Positions 8,043 through 14,370 of a stretch of DNA of 34,935 nucleotides are shown here, piece by piece. How positions within the stretch are numbered: position 1 is the first letter of the stretch; each line of letters starts with the position of its first letter. The DNA lies in contig NZ_JAFEUM010000014.1 of NCBI RefSeq assembly GCF_016900875.1, forward strand, positions 1 through 34,935, read 5' to 3'. Under the pieces are notes generated by a model that saw only the letters and a program-made list of their open reading frames with translations, had not been told where the DNA came from and searched no databases. A program made the position numbers and the translations under genes. Origin of the DNA: Vibrio ulleungensis. GTDB taxonomy: Bacteria > Pseudomonadota > Gammaproteobacteria > Enterobacterales > Vibrionaceae.

Positions 8043-9151
8043 TGGCCTTTGTTGACGAGTTTAATCTTATTGATCCGGTGGATGTTCAACTTTCGATTCT
8101 ATCGAAAACCAAAGCAGACGTTGAGCGTGCACTAGGTAAGAGCAAGCTTGATACAGAAGACTTTAAGGCTCTCATTTCGCCCGCGGCAGAAGGTTATATT
8201 GAGCCGATGGCTCAGCGGGCGTATAGCTTAACGCGTCGTCGATTTGGGCACACTATTTCGCTTTATATTCCATTATACCTCTCTAACTTATGTGCTAATG
8301 CGTGTACGTACTGTGGGTTCTCGATGGGAAATAAAATCAAGCGTAAAACCTTAGATACAAATGAAATTGAAGCGGAAATGAAAGTCATTAAATCCATGGG
8401 GTTTGATAGCTTACTTTTAGTCACAGGAGAACATCAAACTAAGGTTGGTATGAATTACTTTAGGTTGGTGTTACCTCAGATAAAAGAGCAGTTTTCTTAT
8501 CTTGCAATGGAAGTGCAACCGCTCGACACCATTGAATACGAAGAGCTAAAAAGGTTGGGCTTGAATGCCGTGATGGTTTATCAAGAGACGTATAATCGTT
8601 CTACCTACGCCGCGCATCACTTGCGTGGTGCAAAGATGGATTTCGACTATCGACTTGGCACACCAGAACGGCTAGCCTCTGCGGGTATCGATAAAGTCGG
8701 TTTAGGTGCGCTTATCGGTTTGGATGATTGGCGTACCGATTGCTATTTCACTGCATTGCATTTGAATTACCTTGAACGCCACTATTGGAAGACACGGTAT
8801 TCAATCTCGTTTCCTCGCTTGCGTCCTTGTGAGGGGAGTGTGCAACCCAAATCCATTATGAACGATAAACAACTGGTGCAACTTATCTGTGCCTATCGTT
8901 TACTAAATCCTGAGTTAGAGTTGTCTTTATCTACACGCGAAGAGGCTGAGTTTAGAGATAAGCTTGTTCCACTAGGGATAACCTCAATGTCTGCAGCATC
9001 AAAAACCCAACCCGGTGGTTACGCAAATTCTGAGATTGAGTTAGAGCAATTTGAAATCAGTGATGAGAGAAGCGCAAAAAATGTAGCAAAAGCAATAGAA
9101 CGTATTGGCTTTCAGCCGGTTTGGAAAGACTGGCATTCTGCATACTCTTAA
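8042..9151 (+). CDS. thiH: 2-iminoacetate synthase ThiH (radical SAM, tyrosine lyase)
   Basis: A 369-residue radical SAM enzyme that cleaves tyrosine to dehydroglycine and p-cresol for ThiG. The cluster motif is CANACTYC (CX3CX2C), directly followed by GF as in other ThiH. The start is a GTG that shares its G with the thiG TAG stop, and AGGAGG lies at 8029-8034, 7 bp upstream. Using ThiH rather than the oxygen-dependent ThiO fits a facultative anaerobe. Last gene of the operon; a terminator follows. Confidence 0.97.
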   Translation: MAFVDEFNLIDPVDVQLSILSKTKADVERALGKSKLDTEDFKALISPAAEGYIEPMAQRAYSLTRRRFGHTISLYIPLYLSNLCANACTYCGFSMGNKIKRKTLDTNEIEAEMKVIKSMGFDSLLLVTGEHQTKVGMNYFRLVLPQIKEQFSYLAMEVQPLDTIEYEELKRLGLNAVMVYQETYNRSTYAAHHLRGAKMDFDYRLGTPERLASAGIDKVGLGALIGLDDWRTDCYFTALHLNYLERHYWKTRYSISFPRLRPCEGSVQPKSIMNDKQLVQLICAYRLLNPELELSLSTREEAEFRDKLVPLGITSMSAASKTQPGGYANSEIELEQFEISDERSAKNVAKAIERIGFQPVWKDWHSAYS

Positions 9152-9159
9152 GGGTATAA

Positions 9160-9190
9160 AAAAGAGGTTTCACGTGAAACCTCTTTTTTG
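9160..9190 (+). terminator. thiH terminator whose stem is a parS palindrome
   Basis: A perfect inverted repeat (AAGAGGTTTCAC / GTGAAACCTCTT) with flanking A- and T-runs gives a Rho-independent terminator on the plus strand, and a weaker one for the minus strand. The centre of the stem is the 14-bp parS core, so one sequence serves two roles. Confidence 0.85.
9167..9180. other. parS: parS site 1 (ParB-binding centromere-like site)
   Basis: A perfect 14-bp palindrome, GTTTCACGTGAAAC, the core of the bacterial chromosomal parS consensus (TGTTTCACGTGAAACA). The outer bases here are G and C. It lies inside the thiH terminator. Confidence 0.85.
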
Positions 9191-9237
9191 TTACGCAGCA
9201 TTCAAAATACAACGTCAATTTTGTTTGGCTAATTGAC

Positions 9238-11025
9238 CTAACGAACCAGTGGTTGTGTCGCTTGCTGTAGCCAAGCTTTCACGTCTTCGCTGACCAATGA
9301 AGAAAGGTCGCTCCACACTTTAAGGTGATAGTCGTTCAACCAAGTTAACTCTTCGTCACTTAGCATATCGACGACTATATTGCGTTGGTCTATTGGACAA
9401 CGAGTAAGGGGTTGGAAGGTAAGAACAGGAAAGTCCCCGTTAGTTTCTTCTTGTATAACCAACTCTAAGTTCTCAATGCGTATTCCAAATGCACCTTCGC
9501 GATAATAGCCAGGCTCATTAGACAGCACCATGCCTTGTTCTAAAGCAACATTGATTTGTCGCTTGCTGATGCTTTGTGGCCCCTCGTGCACGCTGAGAAA
9601 ATGACCCACGCCATGCCCAGTACCATGATCAAAGTCGTACCCTTGTGCCCATAAATGTTGGCGAGCAAACGAGTCAATCTGATAGCCGCATGTCCCATTA
9701 GGGAAACGAGCCCGAGCAATTCCAATATGACCTTTAAGTGCCAAAGTAAACTGCTTCTTCATTTCGTCACTTGGTTGGCCAATGGCTACTGTGCGGGTAA
9801 TGTCAGTAGTACCATTGATGTACTGGCCACCAGAGTCAACCAAGTACAATGAGTTCATACTTAACTGCCCGGGTACCTCTTGGTTTAGGTGGTTATAGTG
9901 GCACATCGCGGCATTACTACCTGCAGCAGAGATAGTATCGAAGCTAAGGTCTACCAGCGTAGAGTCTTCACGACGAAAAGCTTCCAATTGATCAGACAGT
10001 TGCGCTTCGTTATACAATTGGCCTTTGGCAACGTTGCTATCAAGCCAGCTCAAAAACTTAGCCATGGCAACGCCATCACGAATGTGGCAATCAATCATGC
10101 CTTGTCGTTCAACGTCGTTCTTGCACGCTTTAGGCATTAAGCACGGGTCTGCCAAATTGAGAACATGGGCGCCTGCATCTTCGAGTGTAAGCGTGAACCA
10201 AGCATTGGCTGTAGCTGAGTCAATCTGAACGGTTTTACCGCTTAGTGACTTAAGGTGCTCAGGTAGGGCCGCTGGATTTGCGATGGTAACGTTACTACCG
10301 ATATGTTGCTCGAAGTTATCGGGTACGCGGCTTGGCTCAACAAACCAAATGGCGCTGCCGTCATTATTAAGCACAACATGCGAAAGGATCACAGGTAACC
10401 GAGAGACATCTAATCCACGAACGTTGAGTAGCCAGCAGATAGAGTCGAGCGCTGTTATTACGGCTGCATCTGCACCATTTTTCTTAATGACAGTAGCGAG
10501 CTCGTCGCGCTTGCTTTGACTGCTAACGCCAACTTGTTCTATGGTCATTAGTCTTACTTGAGAGTGTTGAGGCGTAGGACGGTCAGACCACAACACGTCT
10601 ATTGGGTTAGCATCTAAAAGAGCAATAGAGTAGCTATCGCCTAAGGCTTTCTGTGCAGCTTTGTACCAAGCACCTGAATGCATGCTTGGATCTATACCAA
10701 CCTTGGCACCGATACTTAGATTATTAATGATCCAGTCGATAGGGGGCTCAGTGATTAAGTGGCAATACTCAAAGAGTGGACTTGGCACCTGATCTTTTAC
10801 TTGAACTGTGTAACGACCATCAACGAATATCGCTGCTCGATCCTGCGTAACGACAGCGGCACCAGCAGATCCGGTAAACCCAGTTAGCCAATGCAGACGC
10901 TCATTATGCGCTGGAATGTATTCGCCTAGGTATTCATCTTCGTGTGGGATAATGATCGCATCAAGTTGCTGATCCGACATCCATTTACGCAGCAGTGTGA
11001 CTTTTTGTTCTGTAGAACTGTGCAT
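9238..11025 (-). CDS. Long-form Xaa-Pro aminopeptidase (M24B family)
   Basis: A 595-residue protein with two creatinase-like N-terminal domains and a C-terminal pita-bread metalloprotease domain, the layout of long aminopeptidase P. The five metal ligands are present: D397 (VDSGGQY), D408 (TTDITR), H471 (GTGHGVGHF), E504 (SNEPGYY) and E518 (RIENLE). It should remove N-terminal residues ahead of proline in the cytoplasm; no signal peptide is seen. The ATG is preceded by AAGGA. It is convergent with thiH and divergent from the small gene at 11234. Confidence 0.93.
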   Translation of the reverse strand: MHSSTEQKVTLLRKWMSDQQLDAIIIPHEDEYLGEYIPAHNERLHWLTGFTGSAGAAVVTQDRAAIFVDGRYTVQVKDQVPSPLFEYCHLITEPPIDWIINNLSIGAKVGIDPSMHSGAWYKAAQKALGDSYSIALLDANPIDVLWSDRPTPQHSQVRLMTIEQVGVSSQSKRDELATVIKKNGADAAVITALDSICWLLNVRGLDVSRLPVILSHVVLNNDGSAIWFVEPSRVPDNFEQHIGSNVTIANPAALPEHLKSLSGKTVQIDSATANAWFTLTLEDAGAHVLNLADPCLMPKACKNDVERQGMIDCHIRDGVAMAKFLSWLDSNVAKGQLYNEAQLSDQLEAFRREDSTLVDLSFDTISAAGSNAAMCHYNHLNQEVPGQLSMNSLYLVDSGGQYINGTTDITRTVAIGQPSDEMKKQFTLALKGHIGIARARFPNGTCGYQIDSFARQHLWAQGYDFDHGTGHGVGHFLSVHEGPQSISKRQINVALEQGMVLSNEPGYYREGAFGIRIENLELVIQEETNGDFPVLTFQPLTRCPIDQRNIVVDMLSDEELTWLNDYHLKVWSDLSSLVSEDVKAWLQQATQPLVR

Positions 11026-11233
11026 TTACTGATCCTTATGCATCGATTTTGTGTAAAACCCCCCTAAGCTAACGGTTTTGCAGAGCACACGCAACATAGC
11101 ATTCGGATAGAAAAATAGAACAGCAGAATATAAGGCGATAGACTGAAACTTTGCTAGCACCATTTAATAGGCTTGGGTATATTGTTGATCCAATCACCGC
11201 GTTGTACGCACTTAAATCAAAAAGGTTAGTTAT

Positions 11234-11515
11234 ATGTCTTTAACCACGTTTGAAATGGCCAAATATTTAGAACAACTCGATGAATCACCTGAAAAAGTCA
11301 TGTATGGCCGCTTGCTCAACGAACTAGGTAGTCAGAGCGAAGAGCGCGTTCGTAGTGCTGCCAAGCAGGTGAGTATAGAAAAGCTAAAAGACCTAGTGTA
11401 TCAATTTCAGATCGTTATCGAGCAGCGCAAAGGCGAAAGCGTTGAACTGCTCAAGCAACAATTAGAGGAAGACGGGATCACAGCAGAAGAACTGCGCGCT
11501 TTTATTACCAAGTAA
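11234..11515 (+). CDS. Small helical protein of unknown function
   Basis: A 93-residue charged, soluble protein that should be almost entirely alpha-helical, with a heptad-like middle (about 40-80) that could form a coiled coil. No cysteine, signal peptide or membrane segment is seen. The ATG follows AAAGGTTAGTTAT. I do not recognise the family; the size and charge are loosely like small nucleoid-associated oligomerisation domains, but this is not enough for a call. Its stop is only 2 bp from the stop of the convergent DoxX gene. Confidence 0.7.
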   Translation: MSLTTFEMAKYLEQLDESPEKVMYGRLLNELGSQSEERVRSAAKQVSIEKLKDLVYQFQIVIEQRKGESVELLKQQLEEDGITAEELRAFITK

Positions 11516-11517
11516 CA

Positions 11518-11952
11518 TTAGCTCTGTTTAAAGAACGCGTAGTCAACCGACAGTTTACCTCCCCCCCAAATGACCAGATTTAAGATCATCACACCCCAAA
11601 ATTGGTGATCGTAATATCCTTTCTCCCAAAGCAACGGATAAGAAATTACGGCAATTGCATTAAACGCAAACAGTGCGATTGCCATAGGTCTTGTGAATAG
11701 CCCAAGTAGTACAAAGACCGGCAATATTAACTCTGCGGCGGTACCAAGATATGCAGCTAGTTTCCAAGGCAGTAATGGTACTTGGTACTCGTATTCAAAT
11801 AAGAAGAGCGTACTTTCCCAGGTCGATATTTTGGTTAGCCCTGCATTAAAAAATACGTAGGCTACCCATACTCGGCAAACCAATAGAGTTATCGTGGATA
11901 GCTGCTCCTGCACCGGCTGAATTAGGGGCGAATAAGGTAATTTTAAAGGCAT
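11518..11952 (-). CDS. DoxX-family membrane protein, last gene of the bufferin operon
   Basis: A 144-residue protein with about four membrane helices. The features of the DoxX family are present: an N-terminal helix with R-x-W/F and GLTKI, then a TAAELILPVFVLLGLFTRPMA-like block and a C-terminal helix. DoxX proteins often accompany bufferin (BufA/BufB/BufC) clusters; their role is unclear, perhaps redox or electron supply at the membrane (inference). An AGGAGGT site stands 3 bp before the ATG, and the gene begins 33 bp after bufC. Confidence 0.9.
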   Translation of the reverse strand: MPLKLPYSPLIQPVQEQLSTITLLVCRVWVAYVFFNAGLTKISTWESTLFLFEYEYQVPLLPWKLAAYLGTAAELILPVFVLLGLFTRPMAIALFAFNAIAVISYPLLWEKGYYDHQFWGVMILNLVIWGGGKLSVDYAFFKQS

Positions 11953-11985
11953 ATGACCTCCTATGGCATGGCAATGTCGGGTGAC

Positions 11986-12738
11986 CTAGTAGCTGTAATG
12001 AGTGATCCAGGCATTGGCAATAAAAGTGGGTAACAAGGTTAATTGTTCTGGTGAGAGTGACGTAATCGCAACTCGCTGGCGCATTGTTTGTAATACTCGA
12101 TAGATCCGTTCGTCGACGACCGTAGAGGTCAGCTGTTTTCCTTCTCTAGCAATAACAACACACTGATGAGCGTTCAAATTCAAATCTTCGTAGTTGTCGG
12201 TTTTAATCGCATTGTGGATATCAACGACAGCCCAATCAGACTCAAACAAAGCAACGGTTTCAGCTAACTGAATCTTGGCTTGCTGCTGCTTTTCTGGTGG
12301 TAATTGGCCAAACGTTTGAATAACGCATAGAGGCGTATTGCCATCGTAAACTTGATGACGTAAACGATCGCCATGCCATTCAAACCGAATCACTTCTAAA
12401 ATGTAGGGCACCGTTTCTATCACGCTACTAACCTTCGCTACGGTATGGCAAAAATGCTTACCATACTGAGAGGTATCTGCTTGCGTTGGAGGGTGTTCTC
12501 TTATGCTTCTTTTTGCCAGTTGCTCAAAAGCGAGATCACCGACGATTGCTTTGGTAAGAGGGTAACAAGCGGCCAATACGTCTACTAAGCTAAACATGAC
12601 ATTGTTCTTATAGATTTGTAGACGATCTGCTGCTCTAAATTGATCGCTAACAATCCCACAATGAAATTCTACTTCGAATCGATTTTCAGTGTCTAAGAGC
12701 GCATGTGAGAAGTTTGCTTGTATGTCGGCTAGTCGCAT
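11986..12738 (-). CDS. bufC: BufC-type RiPP partner protein (DUF2063 / HvfC family)
   Basis: A 250-residue soluble protein. The N-terminal half shows the DUF2063 pattern: an RLQIYKNNV block, then LxxxYPxxxAIVG and REHPP. Such proteins bind the RiPP precursor and present it to the DUF692 (MNIO) enzyme encoded beside them. The order bufA-bufB-bufC on one strand supports this. The start follows ATAGGACACTCTC. The 83-bp gap to bufB is wider than usual for this pair; I saw no frameshift that would explain it. Confidence 0.9.
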   Translation of the reverse strand: MRLADIQANFSHALLDTENRFEVEFHCGIVSDQFRAADRLQIYKNNVMFSLVDVLAACYPLTKAIVGDLAFEQLAKRSIREHPPTQADTSQYGKHFCHTVAKVSSVIETVPYILEVIRFEWHGDRLRHQVYDGNTPLCVIQTFGQLPPEKQQQAKIQLAETVALFESDWAVVDIHNAIKTDNYEDLNLNAHQCVVIAREGKQLTSTVVDERIYRVLQTMRQRVAITSLSPEQLTLLPTFIANAWITHYSY

Positions 12739-12821
12739 GAGAGTGTCCTATGGTAATACTCAGCTTGAGTGTTGTTATTGCGCCACGGTTTGCTGCGAGA
12801 TTGTTTGGTGTCGTAATAGAA

Positions 12822-13793
12822 CTAGGCTAGTGATGGTGATAAAGCCTCACTGTTGGTCAAGCTTTGGCAGATTAAGTCACTTGCTTTGTTAGCCTCAGCG
12901 AGCAATACATCCAATTTTGGAAGATCCGTATCCCACTCGATGAGTGTTGGTCGTAAACCATTACTTTCCAGCCAACAGGCGTAAAGGCTCCAAACTTCAT
13001 CACTGACCGGTTGGTTGTGAGTATCAATCCAAATCTCTCCTTGAGGCAGCCGCTTCTTGGTAAAACCTGCAAGATGTATCTCATCGACAGCGGAGTTATT
13101 AACGCTGTTAATATAATCGGTACTGCTGAAGCCATGATTGAATGCCGATACGTGAACATTATTAAGATCAAGCAGCAAGCGGCACCCTGTACGAGCGTGC
13201 ACTTCGTTAAGAAATTCCCACTCCGGAATGGCGGAGTGCGCAAAACGTAGATAGCTACTAGGGTTTTCTATTAGAAGAGAGCGACCTAATGCGTTTTGTA
13301 CGATATCGACATTTCTACAAAAGACATCTAACGCTTCTTCTGTGTAAGGTAGAGGCAGCAAGTCGTTATAGTGAACACCGCCACTTTGGCTCCAACTAAG
13401 GTGATCAGAGATTAAAACTGGTTGAATGCGTTGCTCTAAAGCAACCAGTTGACGAAGGTGGTCTGGGTGCGGTTCTTCTACCGACCCCAAAGACAGGCCA
13501 ACGCCATGACAGCTAATGGGTATCTGGTCTGCGATTCTATTCAGGCTAATAGAAAGCTCACTTCTTGGGTTCAAGTAATTTTCACTATGGATTTCAAGCC
13601 AGCCCAACTCATCAAGGTCACTATTAGCTAAGCGAGTTTCCACAGTGCTATGGTGTGCCGCTCGCAAGCCAATCCCTATTGCATTCACTTGAGACAGTGT
13701 GAATTCTGGTGAGTTGGTTTCACGTGAAACAACGGTATTGAGTGAAGGCGTTGACGTTTGCTTGGAATGGCTTGTGTGTAAGTGTGTGGTCAT
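12822..13793 (-). CDS. bufB: BufB-type multinuclear non-heme iron oxidase (DUF692, MNIO)
   Basis: A 323-residue TIM-barrel protein of the DUF692 family. From about residue 39 it has the family blocks with likely iron ligands: GIGLRAAHH, HSENY, CHGVGLSLGS, ISDHLSW, IENPSSY, LLLDLNNVHVSAFNHG, EIHLAGF and LIEWDTDLP. Relatives use iron centres to oxidise cysteines of a precursor peptide; in bufferins these become thio-oxazole groups that bind copper. The partner is the DUF2282 precursor encoded 68 bp upstream. The first about 38 residues are not conserved family sequence, and the parS site at 13717-13730 encodes residues 22-26 there. AGGAG lies upstream of the ATG. Confidence 0.94.
   Translation of the reverse strand: MTTHLHTSHSKQTSTPSLNTVVSRETNSPEFTLSQVNAIGIGLRAAHHSTVETRLANSDLDELGWLEIHSENYLNPRSELSISLNRIADQIPISCHGVGLSLGSVEEPHPDHLRQLVALEQRIQPVLISDHLSWSQSGGVHYNDLLPLPYTEEALDVFCRNVDIVQNALGRSLLIENPSSYLRFAHSAIPEWEFLNEVHARTGCRLLLDLNNVHVSAFNHGFSSTDYINSVNNSAVDEIHLAGFTKKRLPQGEIWIDTHNQPVSDEVWSLYACWLESNGLRPTLIEWDTDLPKLDVLLAEANKASDLICQSLTNSEALSPSLA
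13717..13730. other. parS: parS site 2, inside bufB
   Basis: A perfect GTTTCACGTGAAAC palindrome; the 16-mer around it is GGTTTCACGTGAAACA, a 15/16 match to the canonical parS. It lies in the coding sequence of the variable N-terminal tail of bufB (Val22-Ser-Arg-Glu-Thr26). Confidence 0.85.
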
Positions 13794-13807
13794 GAAGTGA
13801 ACTCCTA

Positions 13808-13842
13808 CTAGGCTAAGGCTTAGCGAATAAACCTTGGCCTAG
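13808..13842 (-). other. Hairpin between the precursor gene bufA and bufB
   Basis: In the minus-strand transcript, 11-bp arms at 13832-13842 and 13808-13818 pair with one mismatch around a 13-nt loop. There is no T-run, so it is not a full terminator. It may stabilise the bufA end of the mRNA or cause partial termination so that precursor exceeds enzyme, a common arrangement in RiPP operons (inference). Confidence 0.6.
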
Positions 13843-13861
13843 TACAACGGTGATTGAACGA

Positions 13862-14119
13862 TTAAGAGGACATGGTGCTACCACCAGTTAATTTGTCACA
13901 CAGCCCTTTAGGAACCACAACAAAGGCGTCTTTTTGGTTGTCTTCTTTTGATGTACCTGCGCATGAGCTGCTTTTGGTTGCACAGTCATTTTGACCTGCT
14001 TTGGCAACGCCATAGCACTTTTCTTTATCTGCCGCAGCAGCGGGAGCAGCGGCCATCGTGGCACCAAGAGCGATTAAACTAGAAACGGCGGTTGTCACAG
14101 CTAAAGTAGATTTGTTCAT
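13862..14119 (-). CDS. bufA1: Bufferin-type RiPP metallophore precursor (BufA, DUF2282)
   Basis: An 85-residue precursor. Residues 1-30 form a Sec signal peptide (MNKS..., hydrophobic core, AAAPAAAA before DKEK). The mature part carries the four family cysteines at 35, 46, 53 and 74 in the contexts EKCYGVAKAGQNDC, SSCAGTS and PKGLCDKL, followed by a GGS tail. In characterised bufferins the MNIO enzyme modifies the central cysteines to thio-oxazoles and the peptide binds copper in the periplasm to protect the cell. The ATG at 14119 is chosen because GAGGA lies just upstream and the signal peptide starts there; the frame runs 36 codons further upstream but without bacterial-like sequence. First gene of a bufA-bufB-bufC-doxX operon. 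Confidence 0.93.
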   Translation of the reverse strand: MNKSTLAVTTAVSSLIALGATMAAAPAAAADKEKCYGVAKAGQNDCATKSSSCAGTSKEDNQKDAFVVVPKGLCDKLTGGSTMSS

Positions 14120-14180
14120 TGCGAATTCCTCACGATATTGTCCATTAAGTGTTGGTGGCCATTTGTTAACGAATTGTTTA

Positions 14181-14209
14181 CATAAGGCTCGTGTAAGTAG
14201 AGCCTTATG
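14181..14209. promoter_or_regulatory. Perfect inverted repeat upstream of the bufferin operon
   Basis: Arms CATAAGGCTC (14181-14190) and GAGCCTTATG (14200-14209) are perfectly complementary over 10 bp with a 9-nt spacer. The repeat is 62-90 bp upstream of the bufA start and about 160 bp from uvrD. It may be a regulator-binding site or a 5'-leader hairpin of the buf transcript. No sigma or anti-sigma gene lies beside the operon, so the regulator is unknown. Confidence 0.6.
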
Positions 14210-14345
14210 CGAGGGGAAAACTTTCAAATATTTTCAAAGAAAATGACGAATCAACTATAAGTTATTGAAATATATAGGATTAAAAAAACGATGAATGGCG
14301 CAAATTTATTCGCTAACAACTACCGTAACTTGTACAATGACAGGT

Positions 14346-14361
14346 ATGTACATATACACAG
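14346..14361 (+). promoter_or_regulatory. LexA-like SOS box of uvrD
   Basis: The 16-mer ATGTACATATACACAG matches the CTGTATATATATACAG consensus at 13 of 16 positions. It ends 9 bp before the uvrD ATG. uvrD is an SOS gene in E. coli, with a box at a similar place. The first C of the consensus CTG is A here, so binding may be weaker. Confidence 0.6.
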
Positions 14362-14370
14362 TGAGTCATC

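Noticed and set aside
12739..12821. Possible frameshift or lost end of bufB, because of the wide gap to bufC
   Set aside because: BufB reaches full family length and ends after its last conserved block, and bufC has its own ribosome site.
14120..14227. A 36-codon upstream extension of the bufA frame
   Set aside because: The ribosome site and signal peptide fix the start at 14119; the extra part covers the inverted repeat and has no protein-like features.
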